A stretch of DNA of 64,000 bases from Streptomyces sp. NBC_01408. GTDB lineage: Bacteria; Actinomycetota; Actinomycetes; Streptomycetales; Streptomycetaceae. The stretch is taken from assembly GCF_026340255.1 (NCBI RefSeq), contig NZ_JAPEPJ010000001.1, forward strand, positions 1,853,001 to 1,917,000, in the 5' to 3' direction. Below, one piece after another: positions 17,339 through 27,386 of this stretch (position 1 is its first letter; every line of letters begins with the position of its first letter). A program made the translations under genes and the position numbers. The notes under the pieces are model-generated. The model worked only from the letters and a program-made list of their open reading frames with translations. It was not told the origin of the DNA and made no database searches.

Positions 17339-18483
17339 GCGCCGTGCTGCTGGACGCGGTGCGCCAGCGGCTCGCCGAGAGCGGGGCCGAGCCGACGCCG
17401 GCCCGGGTGGCCGCGGCGCTGCGGGCCCAGGGGCGGCTGCTGGGGGACACGGAAGTGCTGGGTGTCGCTGCCGAGTTGAGGTCCGAGCTGGTCGGCGCGG
17501 GCCCGCTGGAGACGCTGCTCGACGACCCGGAGGTCACCGATGTGCTGGTGGCGGCCCCCGACAGGGTGTGGGTGGACCGCGGCGGCGGGCTGGAGCTGAC
17601 AGGGGTGACCTTCGAAGGCCCCGACGCCGTGCGCAGGCTGGCCCAACGGCTGGCCGCGGTCGCGGGCAGGCGGCTGGACGACGCCCGGCCCTGGGTGGAC
17701 GCCCGGATGCCGGACGGCACCCGGCTGCATGCGGTACTGCCCCCGGTGGCGGTCGGGTCGGCCTGTCTCTCGCTGCGCGTGGTGCGGCCGCGGGCCTTCA
17801 CGCTGGAGGAACTCGTGGCGGCGGGCACGCTGCCGCCCGGCGGGCACCGGCTGCTCCGGGACATGATCGAGGCCCGGCTGTCGTTCCTCGTCTCCGGAGG
17901 GACCGGCACGGGCAAGACCACCCTGCTCAGTGCCCTGTTGGGGCTGGTGGGCCCCGGTGAGCGGATCGTGCTGGCCGAGGATTCGGCCGAGCTGCGCCCC
18001 GATCATCCGCACGTGGTGCGGCTGGAGACCCGGCCGGCCAACCAGGAAGGGGCGGGGCTGGTCACCCTGGCAGATCTCGTCCGGCAGGCGCTGCGGATGC
18101 GGCCCGACCGGCTGGTGGTCGGCGAGGTCCGCGGCGCCGAGGTCGCAGACCTGCTGGCCGCCCTGAACACAGGCCACGAAGGAGGCTGCGGGACGGTCCA
18201 TGCCAATGCCGCCGCCCACGTCCCGGCCCGGCTGGAGGCCCTCGGGACGGCCGCGGGGCTCGACCGGGCCGCCCTGCACAGCCAGTTGGCGGCCGCGCTG
18301 ACCCTGGTGATCCACCTGGTCAGGGACCGGGAGGGGCGGCGCCGGCTGGCCGAGGTGCACGTGCTGGAGCGGGACGCCGCCGGGCTGGTGGTGACCGTAC
18401 CGGCGCTGCGCTGGGCCGCGCGGGGTTTCGTACGGGAGCGGGGCTGGGAGCGGCTGCGGCCACTGCTGCGAGGTGCCCGGTGA
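17335..18483 (+). CDS. tadA: Tad pilus/type II secretion ATPase TadA
   Basis: Cytoplasmic hexameric ATPase that powers pilin extrusion. 382 residues with Walker [13 protein letters not shown] (about 190), an aspartate-box-like LAEDSAEL, Walker [15 protein letters not shown] and the His box GTVHAN. The length is typical of the actinobacterial TadA/CpaF branch, shorter at the N-terminus than Gram-negative CpaF. It overlaps ssd (ATGA) and tadB (GTGA) at both ends, so the operon is translationally coupled. Confidence 0.92.
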   Translation: MSAVLLDAVRQRLAESGAEPTPARVAAALRAQGRLLGDTEVLGVAAELRSELVGAGPLETLLDDPEVTDVLVAAPDRVWVDRGGGLELTGVTFEGPDAVRRLAQRLAAVAGRRLDDARPWVDARMPDGTRLHAVLPPVAVGSACLSLRVVRPRAFTLEELVAAGTLPPGGHRLLRDMIEARLSFLVSGGTGTGKTTLLSALLGLVGPGERIVLAEDSAELRPDHPHVVRLETRPANQEGAGLVTLADLVRQALRMRPDRLVVGEVRGAEVADLLAALNTGHEGGCGTVHANAAAHVPARLEALGTAAGLDRAALHSQLAAALTLVIHLVRDREGRRRLAEVHVLERDAAGLVVTVPALRWAARGFVRERGWERLRPLLRGAR

Positions 18484-19364
18484 GCGGCGGGGCGGCCCTG
18501 CCCCTGCCCGTGTTCGCCGGGGTGCTGTGTGCCGGGGCGGCCGCCTGGACGGCGGCCGGGGGAGACCGGGTGTCGCGGCGGGCCCGGGTGGTGCTGGCCG
18601 GGGGTGCCCCGGCGCTGCCCGGCGGGCCGGAGCGCTGGGACCGGCTGGTGATCGCCGTACGGGTGCGGGCCGCGCGGTGGCGGGAGTGGGCCCCGCTGGG
18701 GGCCGGGCTGGTGCTCGCGCTGCTGGGCGGGTCGGTGATCCCGCTGGCCGCCGGTGCGGCGGCGGTGCCACTGGTCCGGCGGTGGCTGCGCGTACGGGAG
18801 CGGGAGCGGGCCCGGGTCGCGCGGGCGGCCGAGGTGGTGGCCCTGTGCGGGGCGGCGGTGGGCGAGCTGCGGGCCGGGGCGCAGCCCGGGCAGGCGATGA
18901 CCGCGGCGATGCGCCGGACGGTCTCGGGCGCGGGCGGGCCGGGAGCGGCTGAGGCGGGCGTCCTGGCCGCCGCGGCGTTCGGCGGGGACGTGCCGGGGGC
19001 ACTGCGCCAGGCGGCGCGGGAGCCCGGCGCGGAGGGGCTGGCCGGGATGGCCGCCTGCTGGCGGGTGTCGGTGGACGGCGGCGCGGGCCTGGCCGCCGGT
19101 CTGGACCGGCTGGAGGGGGCGCTGCGGGCCGAGCGGGACCGGGAGGAGTCGCTGCGGGCCCAGCTGGCGGGAGCCAGGTCCACGGCGGTCGTGCTCGCCC
19201 TGCTGCCCCTCGTGGGCCTGCTGATCGGTACGGGGCTGGGGGCGGATCCGCTGCGGGTGCTGCTGCACACCCCTATGGGGTGGGGGTGCCTGCTGGCCGG
19301 GGTGCTGCTGGAGGCGCTGGGGCTGCTGTGGTGCCGACGGATCGTCCGGGTGGGGGAGCGGTGA
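18480..19364 (+). CDS. tadB: Tad inner-membrane platform protein TadB-like
   Basis: A 294-residue type II secretion F-domain protein. It has hydrophobic helices near the N-terminus ([18 protein letters not shown], and about residues 75-100), a central cytoplasmic F-domain rich in Ala/Arg, and two C-terminal helices ([34 protein letters not shown]). TadB and TadC form the membrane platform on which TadA acts. GTG 18480 overlaps the tadA stop; its own stop overlaps the tadC start. Confidence 0.85.
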   Translation: MSGGAALPLPVFAGVLCAGAAAWTAAGGDRVSRRARVVLAGGAPALPGGPERWDRLVIAVRVRAARWREWAPLGAGLVLALLGGSVIPLAAGAAAVPLVRRWLRVRERERARVARAAEVVALCGAAVGELRAGAQPGQAMTAAMRRTVSGAGGPGAAEAGVLAAAAFGGDVPGALRQAAREPGAEGLAGMAACWRVSVDGGAGLAAGLDRLEGALRAERDREESLRAQLAGARSTAVVLALLPLVGLLIGTGLGADPLRVLLHTPMGWGCLLAGVLLEALGLLWCRRIVRVGER

Positions 19365-20143
19365 TGGGCGGCTTCGTGGTCCACAGGCTGGGGACGGCGC
19401 TGTGCCTCGCGGTGGCGGTGCTGGCGGTGGCGTCGCTGGTCGCGGCCCGGGTCCGGGCGCGGGCCGCCTGGCGCCGGGCGCAGGCCGTGCTGCACGCGAC
19501 GGCACCCCCCGGCGGCGGGCCCGGGTTCGGCTCCCGGATGCGGGGCGCGGTGGCCGTGTGGGCCGGGCCGGCCGGGGCGCTGCTGGCGGGCTGGGTGCTG
19601 ATCGGCGGGGTGAGCGGGGCCGCGGTGGGGTGTGCGGCGGCGTTCGGGGTGTGGCGCTGGCAGGCGAGGGCGCGCCCGCGGGCCGGGGTCGACCCGGCGG
19701 AGGCGGAGCGTCAGCTGCCGTTCGCCGCGGATCTGCTGGCCGCGTGTCTGGCGGCCGGTGCGGGGCCGGTGGAGGCCGCGGAGGTGGTCGGCGAGTCGCT
19801 GGGCGGCCCGGTGGGCGAGCGGCTGGCGCTGGCCGGGGCGGAGCTGCGGCTGGGCGGCGAACCGGGTGCCGCGTGGGGGAGGTTGGCGGAGATACCGGGC
19901 GCGGGGGCGCTCGCCGGATGCCTGGAGCGGGCTGCCCGGACCGGTGCGCCGGCCGCGGAGCCGGTCTCCCGGCTCGCCTCGGCCCTGCGGGCGGACCGGG
20001 CCCGGCAGGCGGGCGCCAGGGCGCAGCGGGCGGCGGTGCTCGTCACCGCACCGGTGGGGCTCTGTTTCCTCCCCGCTTTTCTCGCGATCGGGGTGGCTCC
20101 GGTGGTGATCGGTATGGCTTCCGGTCTTCTCTCGAACCCCTGA
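19364..20143 (+). CDS. tadC: Tad inner-membrane platform protein TadC-like
   Basis: A 259-residue type II secretion F-domain protein and partner of TadB. N-terminal helix ([20 protein letters not shown]), a second helix near 65-85, the F-domain with [17 protein letters not shown], and a C-terminal helix ending [12 protein letters not shown] 19364 shares a base with the tadB stop (TGATG). A 61-base gap separates it from the pilin-like gene. Confidence 0.85.
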   Translation: MGGFVVHRLGTALCLAVAVLAVASLVAARVRARAAWRRAQAVLHATAPPGGGPGFGSRMRGAVAVWAGPAGALLAGWVLIGGVSGAAVGCAAAFGVWRWQARARPRAGVDPAEAERQLPFAADLLAACLAAGAGPVEAAEVVGESLGGPVGERLALAGAELRLGGEPGAAWGRLAEIPGAGALAGCLERAARTGAPAAEPVSRLASALRADRARQAGARAQRAAVLVTAPVGLCFLPAFLAIGVAPVVIGMASGLLSNP

Positions 20144-20204
20144 CGACACATTCGCCACACGCATTCACGACGTACATCGACAACGGAAATCAACGGAGGC
20201 TGTC

Positions 20205-20402
20205 ATGAGGATCATCTGGTTTCGTGTCCGGACGGCGCTGCGCGGCTGTCGCGGCGATGCGGGAATGTCCACTTCGGAATACGCCATGGGCACGATCGCC
20301 GCGTGTGCGTTCGCGGCCGTTCTGTACAAGGTGGTGACGAGCGAGGTCGTCTCCACGGCCCTTCAGTCGACCATCGGGAAGGCACTCGATGTGCCGTTCT
20401 GA
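20205..20402 (+). CDS. Flp-type pilin-like small protein (DUF4244)
   Basis: A 65-residue protein: short basic N-terminus, then DAGMSTSEYAMGTIAACAFAAVLYKVV. The Gly-Met-x5-Glu-Tyr pattern followed by a hydrophobic helix is what Flp pilins show at the prepilin peptidase site, with Glu-Tyr at +5/+6. It is the best candidate for the major structural subunit of this Tad system. GGAG lies shortly before ATG 20205. Its end overlaps the TadE-like gene by 14 bases. Confidence 0.82.
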   Translation: MRIIWFRVRTALRGCRGDAGMSTSEYAMGTIAACAFAAVLYKVVTSEVVSTALQSTIGKALDVPF

Positions 20403-20766
20403 GGGAAAGTCACGGGCCTTCGGAGACCGGGGATATGTGACAGCGGAGGCGGCCCTGGTGATTCCGGCGCTGGTGCTGTTCGCCGCGCTCCTGGTGTGGG
20501 CGCTGATGGCGGCGGCCGCGCAGATCCGGTGTGTGGACGCGGCCCGGGCCGGTGCCCGGGCGGCGGCCCGGTCGGAGCCGGTGGAGGTGGCGGTGGAGGC
20601 GGCCCGGGCGGCCGCCCCGTCCGGGGCGCGGGTGGAGCTGGAGCGGGAAGGCGACCTGTGGCGGGTGCGGGTGGCCGCGCCCGCGCCGGGGCCGGGCGGG
20701 CTGCCCGTACGGCTCGGCGCGCAGGCGGTGGCCCTGGCGGAGGACAGCGTGGGGCCGCCGTCATGA
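20389..20766 (+). CDS. TadE-like pseudopilin
   Basis: A 125-residue protein with N-terminal GYVTAEAALVIPALVLFAALLVWALMAA, the TadE signature of Glu preceding a hydrophobic helix. TadE/TadF are minor pilins processed by TadV. The rest is a small extracellular domain with Val/Ala/Arg-rich composition. Translation is coupled to the flanking genes by overlaps at both ends. Confidence 0.82.
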   Translation: MCRSEGKSRAFGDRGYVTAEAALVIPALVLFAALLVWALMAAAAQIRCVDAARAGARAAARSEPVEVAVEAARAAAPSGARVELEREGDLWRVRVAAPAPGPGGLPVRLGAQAVALAEDSVGPPS

Positions 20767-21113
20767 GCCGGGACCGGGGTTCGGCCACGGTGTGGGCGAC
20801 GCTGGTGGCCACGGTGCTCGGTGCGGTGTTCGGCGGCGTGCTCCTGCTCGGGCAGGCGGTCGTGGCCCGGCACCGGGCGGCGGCGGCAGCGGATCTGGCG
20901 GGCCTGGCGGCCGCGGCGAGCTGGGCCCACGGGCCGGAGGCGGCCTGTGCCACGGCTGGGCGGGTCGCCCGTGCCCAGGGCGCCGTGCTCTCCGGGTGCC
21001 GGGTGGAGGGCGAGGCCGTCGAGGTCACGGCCCGGGCCGTGGCGGGGACCTTCACCCCGTCCATCCGGGCCCGCGCGGGTCCGCCCCTGCCCCCGCCGCA
21101 GGCGCCCGGCTGA
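20763..21113 (+). CDS. TadE/G-like secreted protein (Rv3654c type)
   Basis: A 116-residue protein with one N-terminal hydrophobic helix (GSATVWATLVATVLGAVFGGVLLLGQAVV) followed by RHRAAAAADLAGLAAA, typical of helicase/secretion neighbourhood TadE-like proteins such as Rv3654c. Two Cys residues (about 60 and 76) could form a disulfide outside the cell. ATG 20763 overlaps the preceding stop. It ends the tad operon, 21 bases from the convergent helicase gene. Confidence 0.78.
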   Translation: MSRDRGSATVWATLVATVLGAVFGGVLLLGQAVVARHRAAAAADLAGLAAAASWAHGPEAACATAGRVARAQGAVLSGCRVEGEAVEVTARAVAGTFTPSIRARAGPPLPPPQAPG

Positions 21114-21134
21114 TCCCACGGCCCCCTCCGGGCT

Positions 21135-23600
21135 TCAGGATCCGGGGGCGGCCGGGGTCTCGGAGAGGAGGCGGGTCAGGAGGCGGACCGCGCCGCGCTT
21201 GTGGAGGGGCTCGTTGCCGTTGCCGCACTTGGGTGACTGGATGCAGGAGGGGCAGCCGGCCTCGCACTCGCAGGCGGCGATCGCGTCGCGGGTCGCCGTC
21301 AGCCAGGCGCGGGCCGTGTGGAAGGCCCGCTCGGCGAAACCGGCGCCGCCGGGGTGGCCGTCGTAGACGAAGACCGTGGGCAGGAGGGTGTCGGGATGCA
21401 GCGGCACGGAGACGCCGCCGATGTCCCAGCGGTCGCAGGTGGCGAACAGCGGGAGCAGGCCGATGGAGGCGTGCTCGGCGGCGTGCAGGGCTCCGCCGAG
21501 GATCTCGGGATTGATCCGGGCCTCGTCGAGCTGGTCCTCGGTGACCGTCCACCACACGGCCCGGGTGCGCAGGGTGCGGGGCGGCAGGTCCAGCTTGGCC
21601 TCGCCCAGCACCTCGCCGGTGATCAGTTTGCGGCGCAGGTAGGAGACGACCTGGTTGGTGACCTCGACGGAGCCGTAGCAGAGCCGGGCCGAGCCCCACG
21701 GGATCTCGGTCTCGGTCTCCAGGACGGAGATGGAGGTGGTGTCCCGCGCGGTGGTGGAGAAGGGCGGATCCGCCTGCTCGACGAGCGCCACCGCGTCCTC
21801 CAGGTCCAGCTGCTTCACCAGGTAGGTGCGGCCCTGGTGGAGGTGGACGGCCCCGTCGTGGACGGCGGTGTGGGCCGCCGATTCCTCCACCGTGCCCAGC
21901 AGCCGGCCGGTCGCGGCCTCGACGATCTGCACCGGGCGGCCGCCGCCGCCCCGGATGTCGGTCAGGTCCGAGGCCCGCTCCCGTCTGGTCCAGTGCCAGC
22001 CCGTGGCCCGCCGGCGCAGCAGCCTCGCCGCTTCCAGCTGCGGGATCAGCTCCTGGACGGAGGGGCCGAAAAGAGCCAGATCCGTTTCGGTCAGCGGCAG
22101 CTCCGCCGCTGCCGCGCACAGGTGGGGGGCGAGGACGTACGGGTTGTCGGGGTCCAGGACGGTGGCCTCCACGGGCTGCTCGAACAGCGCCTCGGGATGG
22201 TGGACCAGGTAGGTGTCCAGCGGGTCGTCCCGGGCGATCAGCACGGCCAGGGCGCCCTGCCCCGAGCGCCCGGCGCGGCCCGCCTGCTGCCACAGGGAGG
22301 CCCGGGTGCCCGGGTACCCGGCGATCAGTACGGCGTCCAGGCCGGAGACGTCCACGCCCAGCTCCAGGGCGGTCGTCGCGGCCAGTCCCAGCAGCTCGCC
22401 GGAGTGCAGGGCCCGCTCCAGGGCCCGGCGCTCCTCGGGCAGGTAGCCGCCCCGGTAGGCGGCGACCCGCCGCACCAGCGAGCGGTCGACCGCAGCGAGC
22501 CGTTCCTGGGCGATCACGGCGATCAGCTCGGCGCCGCGCCGGGAGCGGACGAAGGCCACCGTACGGACCCCCTGCACGACCAGGTCCGTCAGCAGGTCGG
22601 CGGTCTCCGCCGTGGCCGTACGGCGTACGGGAGCGCCCTTCTCGCCCCGCAGCTCGGTGAGCAGAGGGGGCTCCCACAGGGCGAAGACCACCTCGCCGCG
22701 CGGCGAGGCGTCGTCGGTGATCTCCGTCACCGGCACCCCGGTCAGCCGGGACGCGGCCGTCGCCGGGGCGCTCGCGGTGGCGGAGGCCAGCAGGAAGACG
22801 GGTTCGGAGCCGTAGTGGGCGCACAGCCGCCGCAGCCGGCGCAGCACCTGGGCCACGTGGGAGCCGAATACTCCCCGGTAGGTGTGGCATTCGTCGATCA
22901 CGACGTAGCGCAGGGCCCGCAGGAAGGAGGACCAGCGCGGGTGGGCCGGGAGGATGCCGCGGTGCAGCATGTCGGGGTTGGTCAGGACGTAATTGGCGTA
23001 CTGGCGCACCCATTCGCGTTCTTCCACGGGCGTGTCGCCGTCGTAGACCGCCGGGCGGACCGCGTTGCCCAGCGGGGCCGCCAGCTCCCGTACGGCGCGC
23101 CGCTGGTCGGCCGCCAGGGCCTTGGTGGGGGCCAGGTACAGGGCGGTGGCGCCGCGCCCGTTCGGAGCCTCGGCGCCGTCCGCGAGGGCGGAGAGCAGCG
23201 GTGCGAGGTAGGCCAGCGACTTGCCCGAGGCGGTGCCGGTGGCGACGACCACGGACTCGCCGTCCAGGGCGTGCTCGGCGGCCGCGGCCTGGTGTTCCCA
23301 CGGATGGCCGATCCCGGCGGCCTGAATCGCGGCTACGACATCCGTTCGGATGCGGTCGGGCCAGACTGCATGACGACCCGCCCGAGGGGGCAAGTGCTCC
23401 GTATGGGTGATGCGCGCAGCCCGGGAAGACCCCCGTGACAACCGGTCCAGGACCGTGTCGGGGGTGGGTTCGGCGTCCGCGGGTGCCGTGGGCCGACCGG
23501 GGCGGTGAGTATTGGCCATTGGAACCGAGTGTGTCACTGGCGTGCGGGACAATGGTCCCAAGGCGTCGTGCGCGCCTGCCGGTAAGTGATTGAATGCCAT
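21135..23600 (-). CDS. DEAD/DEAH-box helicase with Zn-binding C-terminal DUF1998 domain
   Basis: An 821-residue ATP-dependent helicase of the Lhr/YprA-like group. Motif I is VVVATGTASGKSLAYL, motif II DECHTY (variant of DEAH), motif III LASATAS, and motif VI QQAGRAGRSGQ. The C-terminus holds four Cys in CECEAGCPSCIQSPKCGNGNE, the metal-binding cluster of DUF1998 helicases. Such enzymes act in DNA repair in Bacillus and Mycobacterium. ATG 23600 is chosen over ATG 23519, which lacks a ribosome binding site. It is divergent from bldG, a conserved arrangement in Streptomyces. Confidence 0.9.
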   Translation of the reverse strand: MAFNHLPAGAHDALGPLSRTPVTHSVPMANTHRPGRPTAPADAEPTPDTVLDRLSRGSSRAARITHTEHLPPRAGRHAVWPDRIRTDVVAAIQAAGIGHPWEHQAAAAEHALDGESVVVATGTASGKSLAYLAPLLSALADGAEAPNGRGATALYLAPTKALAADQRRAVRELAAPLGNAVRPAVYDGDTPVEEREWVRQYANYVLTNPDMLHRGILPAHPRWSSFLRALRYVVIDECHTYRGVFGSHVAQVLRRLRRLCAHYGSEPVFLLASATASAPATAASRLTGVPVTEITDDASPRGEVVFALWEPPLLTELRGEKGAPVRRTATAETADLLTDLVVQGVRTVAFVRSRRGAELIAVIAQERLAAVDRSLVRRVAAYRGGYLPEERRALERALHSGELLGLAATTALELGVDVSGLDAVLIAGYPGTRASLWQQAGRAGRSGQGALAVLIARDDPLDTYLVHHPEALFEQPVEATVLDPDNPYVLAPHLCAAAAELPLTETDLALFGPSVQELIPQLEAARLLRRRATGWHWTRRERASDLTDIRGGGGRPVQIVEAATGRLLGTVEESAAHTAVHDGAVHLHQGRTYLVKQLDLEDAVALVEQADPPFSTTARDTTSISVLETETEIPWGSARLCYGSVEVTNQVVSYLRRKLITGEVLGEAKLDLPPRTLRTRAVWWTVTEDQLDEARINPEILGGALHAAEHASIGLLPLFATCDRWDIGGVSVPLHPDTLLPTVFVYDGHPGGAGFAERAFHTARAWLTATRDAIAACECEAGCPSCIQSPKCGNGNEPLHKRGAVRLLTRLLSETPAAPGS

Positions 23601-23681
23601 CGCGGCAGCCAATCCCTCGCCTACCTTCGGGTGGGGAGGCCCCTGGGGGGCGCCGCTCGATAGCAAGGTGCTGGAGGATCC

Positions 23682-24023
23682 GTGGACCTGTCCCTGTCGA
23701 CTCGCACTGTCGGCGACCGTATGGTCGTAGAGGTCGGTGGCGAGATTGATGTGTATACCGCGCCCAAGCTGCGCGAGCAGTTGGTCGAGTTGGTGAACGA
23801 CGGCAGCTACCACCTGGTTGTCGACATGGAGCGAGTGGACTTCCTCGACTCCACCGGACTCGGTGTGCTCGTGGGAGGCCTCAAGCGCGTCCGCGCGCAC
23901 GAGGGTTCGCTGCGACTGGTCTGCAACCAGGAGCGCATCCTGAAGATCTTCCGCATCACCGGTCTGACCAAGGTGTTCCCGATCCACACCACCGTGGAAG
24001 ACGCCGTCAACGCCACCGACTGA
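23682..24023 (+). CDS. bldG: Anti-anti-sigma factor BldG
   Basis: A 113-residue STAS-domain anti-sigma antagonist. It matches Streptomyces BldG, needed for aerial mycelium and antibiotic production. The phosphorylatable serine sits in [11 protein letters not shown] (about residue 57). GTG 23682 follows CTGGAGGA. The divergent helicase and downstream RsbW-like gene are the same as in S. coelicolor. BldG is known to be controlled by phosphorylation and to interact with anti-sigma factors including RsfA and UshX. Confidence 0.95.
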   Translation: MDLSLSTRTVGDRMVVEVGGEIDVYTAPKLREQLVELVNDGSYHLVVDMERVDFLDSTGLGVLVGGLKRVRAHEGSLRLVCNQERILKIFRITGLTKVFPIHTTVEDAVNATD

Positions 24024-24124
24024 CGGCTCCAGGCGGCAAGGAGCCGGCAAGCAGAGCGGGGGTACCGGGCCACGGGTGGCCCGGGCCCCTGTCAAGGCAC
24101 GCCCGTAGTCCGAGGGGGACGCGC

Positions 24125-24565
24125 ATGGCCACCGTTGAACTGCGCTTCAGCGCCCAGCCCGAACACGTCCGGACGGCCCGCCTGGTCGCGGCCGCCGTGG
24201 CGCGCCGGGCCGGCGTGGAGGAAGCGGTCCTCGACGAGGTTCGCCTCGCCGTGGGCGAGGCCTGTTCGCGTGCCGTCGGACTCCATCGGAGCAACGGGCT
24301 GACCGCGCCCGTCCGGGTCGTGCTGACCGAGGAGGAGAAGGTGTTCTCCATCGAGGTCGGCGACGAGGTTCCCGGACCGGCCGGCGGCCCGGCCGACACC
24401 GTGTCCGGCATCGACGCCGTCCTGGACCCCGACATCGAGGGCGAGGACGAGATGGGCCTCGCCGTCATCAGCGGGCTCGTCGACGACGTCGAGGTGACCG
24501 CCGGGGAATCGGGCGGAACCATCCGGATGAGCTGGCCGGTCGCCGGGGCCTCGGATCTTCCATAG
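24125..24565 (+). CDS. RsbW-like anti-sigma factor/serine kinase
   Basis: A 146-residue GHKL-type ATP-binding protein (HATPase_c_2). Visible motifs are an N-box-like LDEVRLAVGEACSRAV, and EMGLAVISGLVDDVEV near the G2 position. It is encoded 101 bases after bldG and likely co-transcribed. The family binds a sigma factor and phosphorylates the partner STAS protein, but whether this protein targets BldG is not shown by sequence. ATG 24125. Confidence 0.85.
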   Translation: MATVELRFSAQPEHVRTARLVAAAVARRAGVEEAVLDEVRLAVGEACSRAVGLHRSNGLTAPVRVVLTEEEKVFSIEVGDEVPGPAGGPADTVSGIDAVLDPDIEGEDEMGLAVISGLVDDVEVTAGESGGTIRMSWPVAGASDLP

Positions 24566-24607
24566 ATCCACAGCCCCGGCATTCCGTCGTATCTTCCGAT
24601 CTTAATC

Positions 24608-24633
24608 AAGGCCCTGCTGAGCAGGGCCTTTTT
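24608..24633 (+). terminator. Intrinsic terminator after the bldG operon
   Basis: AAGGCCCTGC (24608-24617) and GCAGGGCCTT (24621-24630) form a 10-bp stem with a TGA loop, followed by a short T run. It is one of the few U-tract terminators in this window. Confidence 0.9.
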
Positions 24634-24822
24634 CATGTCCCTAGATCATTTGATCAGGCGTCAATGCCTTTGTCCCATTACTTCTTTCGAGGGTAATGGA
24701 GTGACGCGATCTATTGCTGAGGAGCAAGAGCAGGCCAATTCCGTTTCCTGTGCACTGTTTTGATCAGGATGCGCTCCCTACAATCCGTCCACATCTTGAG
24801 CTCATCACGTCAAGGAGGACGA

Positions 24823-27225
24823 ATGACGGGGCTCTTCACCCCTCTCGCGCCGGATCGCACCACGGATCTGGCAGCCGCAGTACTCACCGATGACAATCGG
24901 CTCATCGTGATCGTCATTGCGGCAGTGGCACTTGCCGCACTCGTCGTCGCGCAGATCCTGGTCCGCCAGGTCCTCGCCGCCGACGAGGGAACCGACAGCA
25001 TGAAGAAGATCGCCGCAGCCGTCCAGGAGGGCGCCAACGCCTACCTCGGCCGGCAGCTGCGGACCCTCGGCGTCTTCGCCGTCGTGGTCTTCTTCCTGCT
25101 CTTCCTGCTCCCCGCCGACGACTGGACGCAGCGGGCGGGACGTTCCGCCTTCTTCCTCGTCGGCGCCCTCTTCTCGGCCGCCACCGGCTACATCGGCATG
25201 CGCCTCGCGGTCCGCGCCAACGTGCGCGTCGCCGCCGCCGCGCGCGAGGCGACCCCCGCCGAGGGCGAGCCCGCCAAGGACCTCACCGAGGTCTCCCACA
25301 AGGCGATGAAGATCGCCTTCCGTACGGGCGGCGTGGTCGGCATGTTCACCGTCGGCCTCGGCCTCCTCGGCGCCTCCTGCGTCGTGCTGGTCTACGCCGC
25401 CGACGCCCCCAAGGTCCTGGAGGGCTTCGGCCTCGGTGCCGCGCTGATCGCGATGTTCATGCGTGTCGGAGGCGGCATCTTCACCAAGGCCGCCGACGTC
25501 GGCGCCGACCTGGTCGGCAAGGTCGAGCAGGGCATTCCGGAGGACGACCCGCGCAATGCCGCGACCATCGCCGACAATGTGGGCGACAACGTCGGCGACT
25601 GCGCCGGAATGGCGGCCGACCTCTTCGAGTCCTACGCCGTCACCCTGGTGGCCGCGCTCATCCTCGGCAAGGCAGCCTTCGGCGACCTCGGCCTGGCCTT
25701 CCCGCTGATCGTCCCCGCCATCGGGGTCGTCACCGCCATGATCGGCATCTTCGCGGTCTCCCCGCGCCGCAGCGACCGCAGCGGAATGACCGCCATCAAC
25801 CGCGGGTTCTTCATCTCTGCCGTGATCTCCCTGGTGCTGGTCGGGATCGCCGTCTACGCGTACCTGCCGGCCACCTACAAGGAGCTCGTCGGCGTCGAGG
25901 ACGCCGCGATCGCCAACCACGCCGGCGACCCGCGCGTGCTGGCCGTCGTAGCCGTCGCCATCGGCATCGTGCTCGCGGCGCTGATCCAGCAGCTGACCGG
26001 CTACTTCACCGAGACCAGCCGCCGCCCCGTGCGCGACATCGGCAAGTCCTCCCTGACCGGAGCCGCCACCGTCATCCTGGCCGGCATCTCCGTCGGCCTG
26101 GAGTCCGCCGTCTACACGGCGCTCCTCATCGGCCTCGGCGTCTACGGGGCGTTCCTGCTCGGCGGCACGTCGATCATGCTCGCCCTGTTCGCGGTGGCCC
26201 TGGCCGGCACCGGCCTGCTCACCACCGTCGGCGTCATCGTCGCCATGGACACCTTCGGGCCCGTCTCCGACAACGCCCAGGGCATCGCCGAGATGTCCGG
26301 CGACGTCGAGGGCGCCGGGGCCCAGGTCCTGACCGACCTGGACGCCGTCGGCAACACCACCAAGGCCATCACGAAGGGCATCGCCATCGCCACGGCCGTG
26401 CTCGCCGCGGCCGCGCTCTTCGGCTCGTACAACGACGCCATCGCGACCGCGGTCAGGGAAGTCGGCGCCAAGGCCGGGGAGATGAACCTCAGCCTGGACA
26501 TCGCGCAGCCCAACAACCTGGTCGGGCTGATCCTGGGCGCGGCCGTCGTGTTCCTGTTCTCCGGCCTCGCCATCAACGCGGTCTCCCGCTCCGCGGGCGC
26601 CGTGGTCTACGAGGTGCGCCGCCAGTTCCGCGAGCACCCCGGGATCATGGACTACAGCGAGAAGCCCGAGTACGGGCGCGTCGTCGACATCTGCACCAAG
26701 GACGCGCTGCGCGAGCTCGCCACGCCCGGCCTGCTCGCCGTGCTCACCCCGATCGCGGTGGGCTTCTCCCTCGGCGTCGGCGCGCTCGGCTCCTTCCTGG
26801 CCGGCGCCATCGGCACGGGCACCCTGATGGCGGTCTTCCTCGCCAACTCCGGTGGTGCGTGGGACAACGCGAAGAAGCTCGTCGAGGACGGCCACCACGG
26901 CGGCAAGGGCAGTGAGGCCCACGCCGCGGTCGTCATCGGGGACACGGTCGGCGACCCGTTCAAGGACACCGCCGGTCCGGCGATCAACCCGCTGCTGAAG
27001 GTCATGAACCTGGTGGCGCTGCTGATCGCCCCGGCCGTCGTGCAGTTCAGCTACGGCGACGACGCCAACCCGGTCGTACGGGGGGTCGTCGCGGTCCTCG
27101 CGATCGCCGTCATCGTCGGCTCGGTGTACGTGTCCAAGCGCCGCGGCATCGCGGTCGGCGACGAGAGCGAAGGCGGAGCCGCCGAGCGGGTGGCCCAGCC
27201 GGCCGACCCCGCGACGGTCTCCTGA
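24823..27225 (+). CDS. hppA: Membrane-bound proton-translocating pyrophosphatase
   Basis: Integral membrane pump coupling pyrophosphate hydrolysis to proton transport. 800 residues with about 16 helices. The catalytic loop DNVGDNVGDCAGMAADLFE is intact, as are the Asp-rich GDTVGDPFKDTAGPA and NPLLKV near the C-terminus. GNTTKAITKG has Lys at the position that marks the potassium-independent subgroup. ATG 24823 follows AAGGAGG. A TACAAT -10-like hexamer at 24779-24784 lies about 38 bases upstream, with only a poor -35. It is monocistronic between two terminators. Confidence 0.95.
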   Translation: MTGLFTPLAPDRTTDLAAAVLTDDNRLIVIVIAAVALAALVVAQILVRQVLAADEGTDSMKKIAAAVQEGANAYLGRQLRTLGVFAVVVFFLLFLLPADDWTQRAGRSAFFLVGALFSAATGYIGMRLAVRANVRVAAAAREATPAEGEPAKDLTEVSHKAMKIAFRTGGVVGMFTVGLGLLGASCVVLVYAADAPKVLEGFGLGAALIAMFMRVGGGIFTKAADVGADLVGKVEQGIPEDDPRNAATIADNVGDNVGDCAGMAADLFESYAVTLVAALILGKAAFGDLGLAFPLIVPAIGVVTAMIGIFAVSPRRSDRSGMTAINRGFFISAVISLVLVGIAVYAYLPATYKELVGVEDAAIANHAGDPRVLAVVAVAIGIVLAALIQQLTGYFTETSRRPVRDIGKSSLTGAATVILAGISVGLESAVYTALLIGLGVYGAFLLGGTSIMLALFAVALAGTGLLTTVGVIVAMDTFGPVSDNAQGIAEMSGDVEGAGAQVLTDLDAVGNTTKAITKGIAIATAVLAAAALFGSYNDAIATAVREVGAKAGEMNLSLDIAQPNNLVGLILGAAVVFLFSGLAINAVSRSAGAVVYEVRRQFREHPGIMDYSEKPEYGRVVDICTKDALRELATPGLLAVLTPIAVGFSLGVGALGSFLAGAIGTGTLMAVFLANSGGAWDNAKKLVEDGHHGGKGSEAHAAVVIGDTVGDPFKDTAGPAINPLLKVMNLVALLIAPAVVQFSYGDDANPVVRGVVAVLAIAVIVGSVYVSKRRGIAVGDESEGGAAERVAQPADPATVS

Positions 27226-27278
27226 CCCCGGTCCCACCGGGGTGCGGGCGGGGCCGGGCAGGGTCGGCCGTACGCCCG

Positions 27279-27324
27279 AACGGCGGACGGGCGGCGCGTA
27301 CTGACGCGCCGTCCGTCCGCCGTT
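27279..27324 (+). terminator. Long hairpin terminator after hppA
   Basis: A 21-bp stem with one mismatch: left arm 27279-27299 starting AACGGCGGACGG, right arm 27304-27324 ending CCGTCCGCCGTT, with a 4-nt ACTG loop. Confidence 0.85.
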
Positions 27325-27386
27325 GTACGTCGCCGGAGGGGAGGCGTGTATCTTCCGGGCCGAGAGCCTTCGAAGGGACCAATCCG

